Positions 17,570-26,439 of a DNA stretch of 59,983 nucleotides are shown here, one piece after another. The notes below the pieces were generated by a model that was not told where the DNA came from, did no database searches, and saw only the letters and a list, made by a program, of their open reading frames with translations. The DNA comes from Alloprevotella sp. oral taxon 473 str. F0040. GTDB taxonomy: Bacteria; Bacteroidota; Bacteroidia; Bacteroidales; Bacteroidaceae. The stretch is from NCBI RefSeq assembly GCF_000318095.2, contig NZ_KB290702.1:61276-121258 (forward strand). The letters are read 5' to 3'. The number at the start of each line of letters is the position of its first letter. Position 1 is the stretch's first letter. The translations under genes and the position numbers were made by a program.

Positions 17570-19429
17570 ATGCTTTTCCACTACTCCCCACTCCTCCTCG
17601 CCTTGGCCGCAAGTTCGCTCACAGCCTCGGCGGAGACCACAGACCAATATGCGGTGAATTTCGACAAAACTCAGACCATCACTTACAATGGTCGCCAACT
17701 CCGCAACGTCAGTCTGCAATCCTCCGATGGCCACCAGTCACACGCAGTGGGTACTCGTCTTGTCTACAACGATTTGACGGCAAACTCTTTCACAGCTCTC
17801 CCTGGCGATGTCGTGAAAATCAGTCTTGACTATCAGACCGGTGCGACTCCCTGGATGCACTCCTACGTCTATGTCGATCTCAACAAAGACGGAAAGTTTG
17901 CAGCAGACGAACTTCTCAGCTATTCCTACAGCAAGGGGAAGAACTCCCTTGGGCAAAGCATTGCCAACGGAGCTGCAGGTGCAGGCAACTCTCTCCAACC
18001 TCCCACCTTCCAGTTGGCGAAGGATCTTGCCGAAGGGCAGTATCGTATGCGCGTAAAAGTGGACTGGGACAACGTCGATCCCGCAGGTGCGAAAGGCGAA
18101 GACGGCACAGTCACGGGCAAAAATGGCATCGTCACCAACGGAGGTGCGATAGCCGACTTCACCCTCCACGTACATGCCACCGCATTTCCCCCAATGGCAC
18201 TCTATCTCGACACCAGACACGCCAACATCTATGCCGAACGCGGTGCCCTCCCCATCCAGCCTCAACGCGGAAAAACTCTCACGCTCCGCATCGTGCCTGT
18301 GGAGAACACCTACGAACCCTCGCAGTTGGCGGTGAGATATGGCAAGAACCCCTATGCCCAACAAACTATCAATGGTGAAATCCAATGGAAAGAACAGCCT
18401 CTTAAGCCCAACGAAAAAGGCCTCGTGACCCTGCCTGCGGAGATGATGAACGGCAAAGTGCGAGTTATCGCTCACTACCAAGCCACTAAAAACTCCAAAT
18501 ACCTCCCCATCTTCTCCGATGAGTTTGAGGGCGAAGACCACAGCGAGCCCAACACAAAGGTATGGTCGCGCACACCACGCCGGGGCGCTACGTGGAGCCG
18601 CTTTTGTTCTAATGACACCGCTGTAGTTTACCTCCGCGATGGTGAGTTGGTTTGCCGCGCCATGGCCACGCCTCAACGCCTCAAAGGCACAGAACCCAAG
18701 GAATTCATCTCAGGCGGAATCAAGAGCGAAGGCAAGTTTTCCTTCCTATATGGCCGTGCCGAAGCACGTCTCTTCACAAAACCTCACTCAGGTAACTTCC
18801 CCGCATTTTGGATGATGCCACAAGACGGCAGCGCAGGTTGGCCTAACGCTGGAGAAATCGACATTTGGGAGCAAATCAACATGGAGAGTATTTCCTACCA
18901 CACCCTACACTCTCACTGGACCTTCACTCTCAAGCACAAGGGAGACCCCACCTCTGCAGTGCAAGGTCGCAACATCGACTACAGTCGCTACCACACTTTC
19001 GCTGTAGAGTGGACACCCACCCTCATTTCATGGTATGTGGATGGCGAATTCGTGGGAAGTGCACCCAAGAGTAAAGACAGCAATGCTTTGGCCAACGGAC
19101 AATGGCCCTACACCAAGCCTTTCTATCTGATTCTTAATCAGAGTGTAGGCGATGGAAGTTGGGCTTCTGCTCCCGACCCTAACTTTGTCTACGAAACCCG
19201 CTTCGACTGGGTGCGTGTGTATCAAACCGTGGAACAGAATCCCTTGCTCACGGGCATCGAGCGCAATGAGCTTTCTCCCCTCGCCCCCTCGCAAAATGCC
19301 GAAGGATATGCCGACAACACAGCCTCTCGCTGGCACGATCTCAGCGGTCGACGTGTCCAGAACTCTTCTTCAGCTCACGGAGTAGTCGTTAGTGCAGAAG
19401 GCAAAAAGGCTATTCTCTCCACACGATAA
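17570..19429 (+). CDS. Secreted GEVED-GH16 endo-glycanase
   Basis: The protein (619 aa) starts at the ATG that opens a signal peptide (HYSPLLLALAASSLTASAE). An upstream in-frame ATG would put that peptide internally. Residues about 60-205 look like a GEVED domain (PGDVVKISLDY and YVYVDLNKDGKF). The C-terminal half is GH16, with the catalytic motif EIDIWEQ: nucleophile E429, D431 and acid/base E434. GH16 enzymes cut beta-1,3/1,4-glucans, agar-type galactans or, in gut Bacteroidetes, mucin O-glycan chains internally. Company with two fucosidases makes a host-glycan substrate plausible but not proven. The tail WHDLSGRRVQNSSSAHGVVV resembles that of both GH95 genes. Confidence 0.88.
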   Translation: MLFHYSPLLLALAASSLTASAETTDQYAVNFDKTQTITYNGRQLRNVSLQSSDGHQSHAVGTRLVYNDLTANSFTALPGDVVKISLDYQTGATPWMHSYVYVDLNKDGKFAADELLSYSYSKGKNSLGQSIANGAAGAGNSLQPPTFQLAKDLAEGQYRMRVKVDWDNVDPAGAKGEDGTVTGKNGIVTNGGAIADFTLHVHATAFPPMALYLDTRHANIYAERGALPIQPQRGKTLTLRIVPVENTYEPSQLAVRYGKNPYAQQTINGEIQWKEQPLKPNEKGLVTLPAEMMNGKVRVIAHYQATKNSKYLPIFSDEFEGEDHSEPNTKVWSRTPRRGATWSRFCSNDTAVVYLRDGELVCRAMATPQRLKGTEPKEFISGGIKSEGKFSFLYGRAEARLFTKPHSGNFPAFWMMPQDGSAGWPNAGEIDIWEQINMESISYHTLHSHWTFTLKHKGDPTSAVQGRNIDYSRYHTFAVEWTPTLISWYVDGEFVGSAPKSKDSNALANGQWPYTKPFYLILNQSVGDGSWASAPDPNFVYETRFDWVRVYQTVEQNPLLTGIERNELSPLAPSQNAEGYADNTASRWHDLSGRRVQNSSSAHGVVVSAEGKKAILSTR

Positions 19430-19544
19430 CCACTCCCTTCTCTGCCCGCTCACCACACATTGCGGCAGAGATGCCGACAAAGCTCTCCCTAGACTTTGAG
19501 CATCGCTTCCTATGGAAAAACAGGATTCTCTTAGCCGAGAGAGA

Positions 19545-19685
19545 AACACTCAGAGAGTTGTAAAAACATCTCCGAGACATTCTCAAAAAAGTCGGAGAGT
19601 TTCCCAAAAAACTCCGAGATATTTTGGACAAAGTCCGAGTTTTTTATAGAAAAATTCCGAGAAACCTTTGTCAGTCTCGGAGAAG
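19545..19685. repeat. 21-bp phased TCGGAG array (array 2)
   Basis: Cores start at 19550, 19571, 19592, 19613, 19634, 19656 and 19677, at steps of 21, 21, 21, 21, 22 and 21 bp. Both orientations of the core occur (TCGGAG and TCCGAG). The last two units overlap the promoter region of tRNA-Gln. Confidence 0.9.
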
Positions 19686-19697
19686 TCAGTAAATTTG
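19667..19697 (+). promoter_or_regulatory. Promoter of tRNA-Gln, embedded in array 2
   Basis: TTTG (19667-19670), a 19-bp spacer and TAAATTTG (19690-19697). The spacer contains the final TCGGAG unit of array 2. The start site is expected near 19703, inside the hairpin that precedes the tRNA. Confidence 0.65.
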
Positions 19698-19699
19698 CA

Positions 19700-19730
19700 G
19701 GCGTAATCGAGAGGGCATCTCGGTTGCGCC
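19700..19730 (+). other. 13-bp hairpin immediately before tRNA-Gln
   Basis: GGCGTAATCGAGA and TCTCGGTTGCGCC pair over 13 positions, two of them G-U, around a five-base loop. It ends 9 nt before the mature tRNA. It may be a leader structure in the precursor. Confidence 0.6.
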
Positions 19731-19739
19731 TACAATGTT

Positions 19740-19811
19740 TGGGGTATGGTGTAATTGGCAACACTGCAGATTCTGGTCCTGCCTTTCCTGGTTCGAGTCC
19801 GGGTACCCCAA
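19740..19811 (+). tRNA. tRNA-Gln (CTG)
   Basis: The acceptor stem TGGGGTA pairs with TACCCCA. The D arm (TGGTGTAATTGGCAACA) and T arm (GGTTCGAGTCC) are standard. The anticodon loop TTCTGGT reads CTG, which decodes CAG as glutamine. CCA is not encoded. The closing pair of the anticodon stem is an A-C mismatch. Confidence 0.93.
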
Positions 19812-19834
19812 CTACTTTCATAATTTTTCAGTTG

Positions 19835-19870
19835 AAATGCGGCAATGAGACTCGTCTTATTGCCGCATTT
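19835..19870 (+). terminator. Terminator after tRNA-Gln
   Basis: Stem of AAATGCGGCAAT with ATTGCCGCATTT, followed by TTT. Confidence 0.8.
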
Positions 19871-20001
19871 TTTGGAATATACAGCCAGTTCTCTCCTTGC
19901 AGGACAACGCACCGTCCCGCGATTAGCAGGCATTGTCCCACAATGGAGTTTGTCAATAGCTCAACACAAATACAACTAACGCAACAATTTACACTATAAG
20001 T

Positions 20002-20820
20002 ATGAATTACGGTCTCATCATTGGCGGCCTTTTGGGCTTCATCATCTCAGGAGGCAACCTCTACTTCGCGGTTTTCGGAGCTGCCTTAGGCTATTTCTTC
20101 AGTCGCTCCTTGCGCATGTTTTCTGGAAGTAAACCACGCCCCTACATCATAGACCCAGGCAACGCCTACTCCCAGGTGTTTCGCGAACGCGACTATCTTG
20201 CTCCTCACGACTTTTTCTCCTCGCTCATGGTGCTTACTGCCTATGTGGTTGATGCAGATGGGCGCATTATGCACAGCGAAATGGAACACGTGCGCACCTT
20301 TCTTCGCAACAACTTTGGCGAACGTGGGTTGCGCGAGGGGGAAGCTTTGCTGCAACAACTCTTCCAGCACCAACGTGAACTCCGCGACCAACAAGGGCAG
20401 GAAGCCTACAACCAACTCGTCCAACAGAGTTGTGTGTTCATCCGCAACCAAATGACGCTAGAAGGTTGTCTGCAACTCGTAGATTTCCTCATCGACATCG
20501 CTCGTGCTGACGGCAAAGTGATTGAAATCGAAGTGGAAGCCGTGCGCTATGTGGCACAACTCTTGGGACTTACCGCCAATCAATTTGAAAGTTTGCTCCA
20601 CATGGGCGAGGATTCTCTCGAATCGGCCTATGCCGTATTGGAGATTTCCCCTAATGCCACAGACGAAGAAGTGAAGCACGCCTACAAACGTCTGGCTCTT
20701 CAGCACCACCCTGACCGTGTGGCTTCGCTTGGAGAGGATGTTCGCAAGGCAGCAGAGCGTAAGTTTCAGGAAATTGGCGAAGCTAAAGACAGAATCTACA
20801 AAGCGCGTGGCCTGAAGTGA
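20002..20820 (+). CDS. djlA: DjlA-like protein (TerB-type domain plus J domain)
   Basis: The protein (272 aa) has an N-terminal membrane segment rich in Gly and Phe (about 5-35), a TerB-like helical domain (about 65-200, FSSLMVLTAYVVDADGRI and LVDFLIDIARADGKV) and a C-terminal J domain (about 208-272) with the HPD motif in LQHHPDRV. DjlA-type proteins are inner-membrane co-chaperones that stimulate DnaK. The order matches E. coli DjlA. The gene follows tRNA-Gln on the same strand and is followed by a heptamer inverted repeat. Confidence 0.87.
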   Translation: MNYGLIIGGLLGFIISGGNLYFAVFGAALGYFFSRSLRMFSGSKPRPYIIDPGNAYSQVFRERDYLAPHDFFSSLMVLTAYVVDADGRIMHSEMEHVRTFLRNNFGERGLREGEALLQQLFQHQRELRDQQGQEAYNQLVQQSCVFIRNQMTLEGCLQLVDFLIDIARADGKVIEIEVEAVRYVAQLLGLTANQFESLLHMGEDSLESAYAVLEISPNATDEEVKHAYKRLALQHHPDRVASLGEDVRKAAERKFQEIGEAKDRIYKARGLK

Positions 20821-20828
20821 TAGAAGTT

Positions 20829-21028
20829 GGACGTTAGATGTTTGACTTTAGACCTTAGAGATTAGACTTTAGACGTTAGCAGTTAGACGTCTGAAAGTAG
20901 ACATTAGAGAGTAGGGCATGAAATCCTTGCTACCCATAGCGCAATCATAAAGTCTTATCTAAGATATTAAGCACGACGACATTCGCCCCTCAAACGTCTA
21001 AAGTCTAACTTCTAACGTCTAATTTCTA
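20829..21028. repeat. Inverted TTAGACN arrays around a gene-less core
   Basis: The left arm (about 20829-20915) holds at least nine 7-bp units of the type TTAGACN. The right arm (about 20993-21028) carries them inverted (AACGTCTAAAGTCTAACTTC). The 75-80 bp between holds no gene, but GTCTTATCTAAGATATTAAG resembles TTTCTTATCTTAATTATTTA beside the four-helix-bundle gene at 7300. It may be a deleted derivative of that element, or a long stem-loop ending the djlA-like transcript. Confidence 0.65.
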
Positions 21029-21046
21029 GAATCCTCATAAATAAGT

Positions 21047-21078
21047 ATTGCATTGAAGCCAAGAAGTTTGTAACTTTG
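21047..21078 (+). promoter_or_regulatory. Promoter of the haem-uptake operon
   Basis: A -33-like TTG (TATTG, 21047-21050) and TAACTTTG (21071-21078) with about 20 bp between. The leader to the lipoprotein gene would be about 115 nt. Confidence 0.55.
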
Positions 21079-21197
21079 CCCCCATCTTTCGGACAAAGTG
21101 TAGACATCAGGCTCGGCTTTGGGCATCCCCTCTAGAAAACCTCCCAACAGCCAGCAATACACCTCCATGATTTTTCATCTCTATATATAGAAACACA

Positions 21198-21758
21198 ATG
21201 AACATCAAGTCAATTTTTGCCATGGCATTCATGGCTACTGCCCTTGTAGGCACAGCTTTCTCTTTCGTTGCATGCGAAGATGACGAAAAACAAGAAGTAG
21301 TTCTCGGTGGAGAAGAGGACGGCACTTTCACCGCCAACCTTGACATTGCTGCAGGTGTAGGACCAAAGGCCATCAAACTGGCTACAGTGAAAGGACAAAA
21401 GGTCGTTGTCCTCACACTCAAGTCCTACCAACCTCTCCTCACCATCTCTGGTTACGAAACTGATCTCCCCGAAGGTGCACCCTACAAGCACATTGGCCAG
21501 CAACAATACCAACTTCGCAACGTGAAGTCTACGAAACTTGCTGATGGTACACTCCAACTCTCTGGCGAAGAAGAAGTAACGATGAAGCTCCGCATGGTAA
21601 TGGGCAACCAAACTGCTGCGAATGTTCCTTTCACTGAATACAAGACCAAGGTGAAGACTCAAGGCACATTGAAGAACGGTAAGCTCAATCTCACCACCAC
21701 CTTCCGTCCTGGCCACATGCCTATGGACATCGTCTACACCTACACTGGCCAACGCTAA
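21198..21758 (+). CDS. Putative lipoprotein of the haem-uptake operon
   Basis: The protein (186 aa) has a signal sequence ending in a lipobox-like FSFVAC (Cys near 27) and an acidic stretch after it. The rest alternates short beta-strand-like segments (TVKGQKVVVLTLKSYQ, TLKNGKLNLTTTFRPG). This resembles the calycin-like beta-barrel lipoproteins of Bacteroidetes, though I cannot assign a family firmly. It lies 4 bp before the HmuY-like gene, so it is co-transcribed and a role in haem or metal handling at the cell surface is a reasonable guess. Confidence 0.7.
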   Translation: MNIKSIFAMAFMATALVGTAFSFVACEDDEKQEVVLGGEEDGTFTANLDIAAGVGPKAIKLATVKGQKVVVLTLKSYQPLLTISGYETDLPEGAPYKHIGQQQYQLRNVKSTKLADGTLQLSGEEEVTMKLRMVMGNQTAANVPFTEYKTKVKTQGTLKNGKLNLTTTFRPGHMPMDIVYTYTGQR

Positions 21759-21762
21759 ACCC

Positions 21763-22584
21763 ATGCTTGCCACATTTGCACAAGCATTGTCCCATCGTGG
21801 ACTATGCGCGACTCGTGGCCATGGACGATTTCTCCTCAGTGTGCTTCTCCTCGTGGGAAGTGCACTGAGTTTTTCGTCCTGCAACGGGCTTTTTGATGGC
21901 ATCTACGATCATCCCTCTGCCGATTCATCGGAGCATAATATGGGATTCGTAGCCTATGATGCTACCACGCATCGAGGACGTATCTTGGTGGATGTGGGGA
22001 GTTATCAACACTGGACGTATCTCGACCTGCCCAGCCGCACTACTGCAAAGATGGAGGTTCCCTCAAAGCTCACTGGAGAGTGGGATGAGAAATCGGCCAT
22101 CAGCTATCAGCATGTCACGTGGCCGTCTACCTATCGCACCGATAATATCATCAAGACCGACCCAATGCCTAGTCCCAAAAACTGGTCGTTTGCCTTTCAT
22201 CACTACGACGTAGCAACTAACCATGGGGCAGCAATGGCCACACAATATCGTTCTCTCGATGAACTTCCTCGCGAAGGGGCAGCGCGCGAATCGCTTTTGT
22301 CACAGACTTTCTCGCCCGATGTGTGGACCACTCATCAGAGTTACTATGACCTCACAGGGATTTATCAGTACTACATCGGGTATCAACATGCAGAGCTGAA
22401 CCCTGTGCTCTCCACCTGGATGGACATGAACGTGATGAACCCTCCTCCTCGCTACACCCTCTCTGGCCTCGTCTATCTGCTCCGCTTGCAAGATGGGTCG
22501 GTGGCTGCCCTACATTTCCCCTCGCACATCAATGTTGCGGGACAAAAAGGCTTTGTCACGGTCGATTATATTTGGCCATTTTAG
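21763..22584 (+). CDS. hmuY: HmuY-like haem-binding lipoprotein
   Basis: The protein (273 aa) carries a lipoprotein signal (LLLVGSALSFSSC, Cys near 40). Its core shows HmuY-family features: SYQHWTYLDLPSRT, then NWSFAFHHYDVATNHGAA, then a C-terminal beta-rich region ending GFVTVDYIW. In Porphyromonas, HmuY captures haem from host haemoproteins and passes it to HmuR. Here the gene is 4 bp after a lipoprotein gene and 15 bp before a TonB receptor, the expected pairing. The haem ligands of P. gingivalis HmuY are two His residues. Candidates exist here but cannot be assigned without alignment. Confidence 0.75.
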   Translation: MLATFAQALSHRGLCATRGHGRFLLSVLLLVGSALSFSSCNGLFDGIYDHPSADSSEHNMGFVAYDATTHRGRILVDVGSYQHWTYLDLPSRTTAKMEVPSKLTGEWDEKSAISYQHVTWPSTYRTDNIIKTDPMPSPKNWSFAFHHYDVATNHGAAMATQYRSLDELPREGAARESLLSQTFSPDVWTTHQSYYDLTGIYQYYIGYQHAELNPVLSTWMDMNVMNPPPRYTLSGLVYLLRLQDGSVAALHFPSHINVAGQKGFVTVDYIWPF

Positions 22585-22599
22585 CTCAAAAACTTTAAT

Positions 22600-24552
22600 A
22601 TGTCAGTTGCTTCTCTCATAGCTCTTGCCCTCACTTCTGCTTCTGTGCCGCAGACCTCTCCCACCGACTCCACGCTCTCTACGGCCGTGGTGACAGGCAC
22701 TCGCACCCCCAAGCTCTGGGCTGAGACCCCTGTGCCGACTTTCGTCATCGGGCGCAACGACATTCTCCGAAGTGATGCCACGAATCTCCGAGAGCTCCTC
22801 ACGCACGAACTGCCCAACGTGGAGTTTTCTTACACGCCTTCAGGACACATCAACCTGAATTTTGGCGGATTTAGCGGACAAGGGTTGCTCTTCTTGGTCA
22901 ACGGCGAGCGCATGGCTGGAGAGACCATGGACAATGTGGACTACTCGCGCATCAATCTCTCGGACGTGGAGCGCATCGAAATCGTACGCGGTGCCTCCTC
23001 GGCTCTGTATGGAAGTGCTGCCATTGGGGGAGTGGTAAACATCATCACACGACAACGTCTCAAATCCTCGCGCAACAGTGAGGCTAGTGTGCGATGGGGA
23101 CGTCACGACAACCGACGTCTCGACTTGAACCTCGGGCACAATCTGGGACGATTCACCCATCTTTTCAACATGCAGCACCAAGCGCAGTCGGGCTATGCCC
23201 TACACAATCCCGACGATGTGGCTCTCTTCACCACCTACGCGCTCAATCGTGTGCCAGGACATCGCGTGTGGCAATGGAAAGATCGCTGGATTTGGTCGCC
23301 CACCTCGAACTTCCGACTCTCGGCTCGCGCAGGCTATTTCTTCCGAGAGCAAGAACAAGACGCCACTCTAGCCAACCGCTATCGAGACTTTGTGGGAGGC
23401 GTGAAAGCCGAATGGAGTGTGTCGCCACAAACTCGCGTGGAACTGGCCTACCACTTTGACCAGTACGACAAATCTGACCTCATTCAAGCCAGCCACCTCG
23501 ACATCCGCGACTACAGCAACGTGCAACACACCACACGCGCCCTTGTTTCTCACGACTTCGCCCATCTCCTGCCCTCCGACCATGGCTTCACGCTCACAGC
23601 AGGCGGAGACTATCTGCGAGACTATCTGATGAGCTATCAGTTTGAAGGCCAATCACGGGTGCAACACTCGGCCGATGCTTTCGTGCAAGCCGACTGGACA
23701 CTCTCTCCCCATTGGGAAATCTTGGGAGCAGTGCGCTATGATCACTTTTCCCAAGGCCAACACGAGCACCTCACCTCCAAAGTGTCGGCACGCTATCGCC
23801 AAGGGGCATTCACCTATCGCGCTGGATATGGGCAGGGATTTCGCGCTCCATCGCTCAAAGAGCTCTATATGCACTACCCCATCAACGGACTTTTTGTGCT
23901 GCGGGGCAATGAAAACCTCCGTCCTGAACGCAGTGACAACTTCCATGCCTCGGTCGATTGGCATCGACATCACTGCTTGCTCACGGCTGCTTTCGGCTAC
24001 AACCTCGTGCGCCAACGCATCACCACCGCACCACCTAGCCAAGAACGCGAAGCTAGCTCGGGACTACCCTACATAGATTACATCAATCTACCTCGACTTC
24101 ATGCCTTCTCGGCACAACTCTCGGCACAAAACAGTTGGACACTTCGGAAAGGCACAGTCGGACTGCGCCTCAACTATGCCTTCACTCACGAGGAAGCGCA
24201 ACAAGGCAACTCACTCACGCCCTATCTTCCAGCACGCCCGCACGCCATCACAGCCAGAATCTCCTACGATCTTCCGTGGCGCATCGACAACGCTTGGGGC
24301 ATCCAGCTTAGCGGTCGCTGGCTGTCGAGCATCCACTCGGAGGAGTACACCGCCAGCACTGGCGCGATGCACGATGTTCACTATCCTGCTTACGCCCTGC
24401 TCCGACTAGCCACCACGCTCTCTCTGAATCATGCCTGGCAATTGTCGCTTGCAGCCGACAACGTCTTGAACTATCGCCCACGCATCTACTTTTACAATGC
24501 GCCCACCACCGACGGCATTGATGTGCAAGTAGGAGCGACCTATCGATTCTAA
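22600..24552 (+). CDS. hmuR: HmuR-like TonB-dependent haem receptor
   Basis: The receptor (650 aa) has a short signal peptide, a plug (about 30-150, GGFSGQGLLFLVNGERM and VRGASSALYGSAAIGG) and a 22-strand-type barrel ending VQVGATYRF. The haem-receptor signature FRAP (GFRAPSLKELYM) with the following NENLRPERSDN is present, as in HmuR/HemR proteins. BtuB-type cobalamin receptors share this plug, so vitamin B12 is the main alternative. Position directly behind an HmuY-like gene favours haem. The operon ends at the strong hairpin at 24756. Confidence 0.85.
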   Translation: MSVASLIALALTSASVPQTSPTDSTLSTAVVTGTRTPKLWAETPVPTFVIGRNDILRSDATNLRELLTHELPNVEFSYTPSGHINLNFGGFSGQGLLFLVNGERMAGETMDNVDYSRINLSDVERIEIVRGASSALYGSAAIGGVVNIITRQRLKSSRNSEASVRWGRHDNRRLDLNLGHNLGRFTHLFNMQHQAQSGYALHNPDDVALFTTYALNRVPGHRVWQWKDRWIWSPTSNFRLSARAGYFFREQEQDATLANRYRDFVGGVKAEWSVSPQTRVELAYHFDQYDKSDLIQASHLDIRDYSNVQHTTRALVSHDFAHLLPSDHGFTLTAGGDYLRDYLMSYQFEGQSRVQHSADAFVQADWTLSPHWEILGAVRYDHFSQGQHEHLTSKVSARYRQGAFTYRAGYGQGFRAPSLKELYMHYPINGLFVLRGNENLRPERSDNFHASVDWHRHHCLLTAAFGYNLVRQRITTAPPSQEREASSGLPYIDYINLPRLHAFSAQLSAQNSWTLRKGTVGLRLNYAFTHEEAQQGNSLTPYLPARPHAITARISYDLPWRIDNAWGIQLSGRWLSSIHSEEYTASTGAMHDVHYPAYALLRLATTLSLNHAWQLSLAADNVLNYRPRIYFYNAPTTDGIDVQVGATYRF

Positions 24553-24589
24553 CATTCCTCCTTTAATCAATCTCTTTGCATCGTGCTAA

Positions 24590-24715
24590 GTTCAGCCTTG
24601 ACTGCCGCCGCATGTTCAGAGTCCCTGCAAACATTATCCCAGAATCTGGAAAAGTTCAGACTTGACTGCCGTCGCATTATGCTAAATCCCTGCTAGGATA
24701 ATTCAAAAATCCTAC
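24590..24715. repeat. Direct repeat, two copies offset by 64 bp
   Basis: GTTCAGCCTTGACTGCCGCC (24590) and GTTCAGACTTGACTGCCGTC (24654) begin two copies. Both continue with CGCAT and, further on, TCCCTGC. Similarity fades after about 40 bp. Confidence 0.75.
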
Positions 24716-24755
24716 TGAAGAATCCCCCATATCTGGAGCAGTTATCCCACTTTTT

Positions 24756-24818
24756 GCCTTAGCCTTGGCTTCCTTGTTGTATCATTTTTGCAACAGAGAG
24801 CCAAGGCTAAGGCTGTTT
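24756..24818 (+). terminator. Terminator of the haem-uptake operon
   Basis: Perfect 15-bp stem GCCTTAGCCTTGGCT with AGCCAAGGCTAAGGC, an inner TGTTG/CAACA pairing, then TGTTTTT. Confidence 0.85.
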
Positions 24819-25160
24819 TTAGGCCAGAAAATAGTAATTTTCGTTCAAAGAGTGCCACATTTATTACATGAACCATTTGTGTTATCCTTTGAAACGAATG
24901 TGTTATTCACCAATCTCTACCAACATGTACATTTGCAGTATCGAAATTACACAAACATCCCTCACAGAAACTTTCCTCGCGCCACCGACCTAGATTATTC
25001 TACGGTCGGAAGATGCGCCCCCCTGCAACGACAAACCTCCGTTGCCCTCATCACTTCCTTACGCTGCTCTAGCGATTTTCCACCATGACCCTCTTGTGTA
25101 GTTTCGGTGCCTACCTATCTTTTCCTCTTCTCCCTACCTTATCTGTAAACCATCAGCCTT

Positions 25161-26324
25161 ATGCCCAAGCAATCTTCTCTCACGCTCATTCCCGTGATGC
25201 TGGCATTCTTTGCCATGGGATTCGTAGATTTGGTGGGTATTGCCTCCAATTATGTCAAGGCAAGCCTACACCTCACCAACACTGAGGCCAACGTCTTCCC
25301 CTCCCTTGTCTTTTTTTGGTTTCTCATCTTTGCCGTTCCCACTGGAATCTTGATGAATAAGATAGGGCGTAAGCGCACTGTGCTCCTCTCTCTCCTAGTC
25401 ACGGCCGTATCTCTCGCCTTGCCCATCTTCGGCGAAAGCTATGGTCTCATGCTGCTTGCCTTCTCTCTGCTCGGCATAGGCAATGCGCTGATGCAAACCT
25501 CCCTCAATCCGCTCATCGCAGGCATGATTCAAGGCGACAAACTGGCTTCTACGCTCACCTTTGGCCAATTTGTCAAGGCCATTGCCTCATTTATGGCTCC
25601 CTACATCGCCATGTGGGGCGCACAAGCTGCGATGCCTACGTTTGGACTCGGCTGGCGTGTGCTCTTTCCAGTCTATATGGTTATCGCCATCGCCACCATT
25701 TTCTTGCTCGGCTCCACTCACATTGAGGAACAACCCGCAGCGCGTGCCAGCAGCTTAGGAGCTTGTCTGAGTCTGCTCAAACATCCCATTGTGCTACTCT
25801 CCTTCATCGGCATCATGTGTCACGTAGGTATTGATGTGGGCACCAACACAACTGCCCCTAAAATCCTTATGGAGCGTTTGAACATCGGACTGGAAGAAGC
25901 GGGCTTTGCCACAAGTCTCTATTTTATCTTCCGCACCATAGGTTGTCTCACGGGATCTTACTTCCTGCGTGTCCTATCGCACCGTCTGTTCTTCGGCATT
26001 TCGGTCGTGATGATGGCACTTTCCATGCTGGGACTTTGGTGGGGACAGTCCACACTCGTGTTGTATGTGGCCATAGCTTTGGTGGGATATGGCAACTCTA
26101 ACATCTTCTCGCTCGTATTCTCCCAAGCTCTATTGTCTGAACCCGAGAGGCAGAATGAAGTGTCGGGTTTGATGATCATGGGCTTGTTTGGTGGCACGAT
26201 ATTTCCCCTTCTCATGGGCTTTGCTTCCGATGCTATCGGCCAGATTGGAGCCATTGCCGTGATGGCTGTTGGCGTGGGCTACCTCTTCTTCTACCTGCCT
26301 ACGATAAAAGCCCAGCGCGCATAA
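25161..26324 (+). CDS. FHS-family sugar MFS transporter (FucP-like)
   Basis: This inner-membrane protein (387 aa, about 12 helices) belongs to the major facilitator superfamily. The loop motif GILMNKIGRKRTVL after helix 2 and the helix-4 region NALMQTSLNPLIAGMI are typical of the fucose/galactose/glucose:proton symporters. It probably imports a monosaccharide. L-fucose would fit the two fucosidases upstream, but no fucose-catabolic gene is in the window. The ATG (25161) is 5 residues before the first hydrophobic stretch. It converges with rmlB across a shared terminator. Confidence 0.85.
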   Translation: MPKQSSLTLIPVMLAFFAMGFVDLVGIASNYVKASLHLTNTEANVFPSLVFFWFLIFAVPTGILMNKIGRKRTVLLSLLVTAVSLALPIFGESYGLMLLAFSLLGIGNALMQTSLNPLIAGMIQGDKLASTLTFGQFVKAIASFMAPYIAMWGAQAAMPTFGLGWRVLFPVYMVIAIATIFLLGSTHIEEQPAARASSLGACLSLLKHPIVLLSFIGIMCHVGIDVGTNTTAPKILMERLNIGLEEAGFATSLYFIFRTIGCLTGSYFLRVLSHRLFFGISVVMMALSMLGLWWGQSTLVLYVAIALVGYGNSNIFSLVFSQALLSEPERQNEVSGLMIMGLFGGTIFPLLMGFASDAIGQIGAIAVMAVGVGYLFFYLPTIKAQRA

Positions 26325-26340
26325 TCATTACATCTTCACA

Positions 26341-26381
26341 CAAAACGCCCCTTGCTCTGTGCATGAGCAAGGGGCGTTTTG
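26341..26381. terminator. Bidirectional terminator between the sugar permease and rmlB
   Basis: Perfect 17-bp stem (CAAAACGCCCCTTGCTC and its complement) around a 7-base loop, with T-rich sequence on the plus-strand side. It lies between convergent genes. Confidence 0.85.
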
Positions 26382-26439
26382 GCTATTTTTGTCGGCCCAA
26401 TAGCCATGCGCCACAAGGACGATGGCTAAACAACCAAGA

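Larger units (their letters stand above)
24553..25160. other. Intergenic region between the haem operon and the sugar permease
   Basis: It holds a pair of direct repeats (24590-24715) and the haem-operon terminator (24756-24818). A possible -7 box TACATTTG lies at 24928-24935 but has no good -33 partner. I see no convincing gene. Confidence 0.6.

Noticed and set aside
19410-19821. Minus-strand frames through array 2 and across tRNA-Gln
   Set aside because: Antisense to a tRNA and driven by repeat phase.
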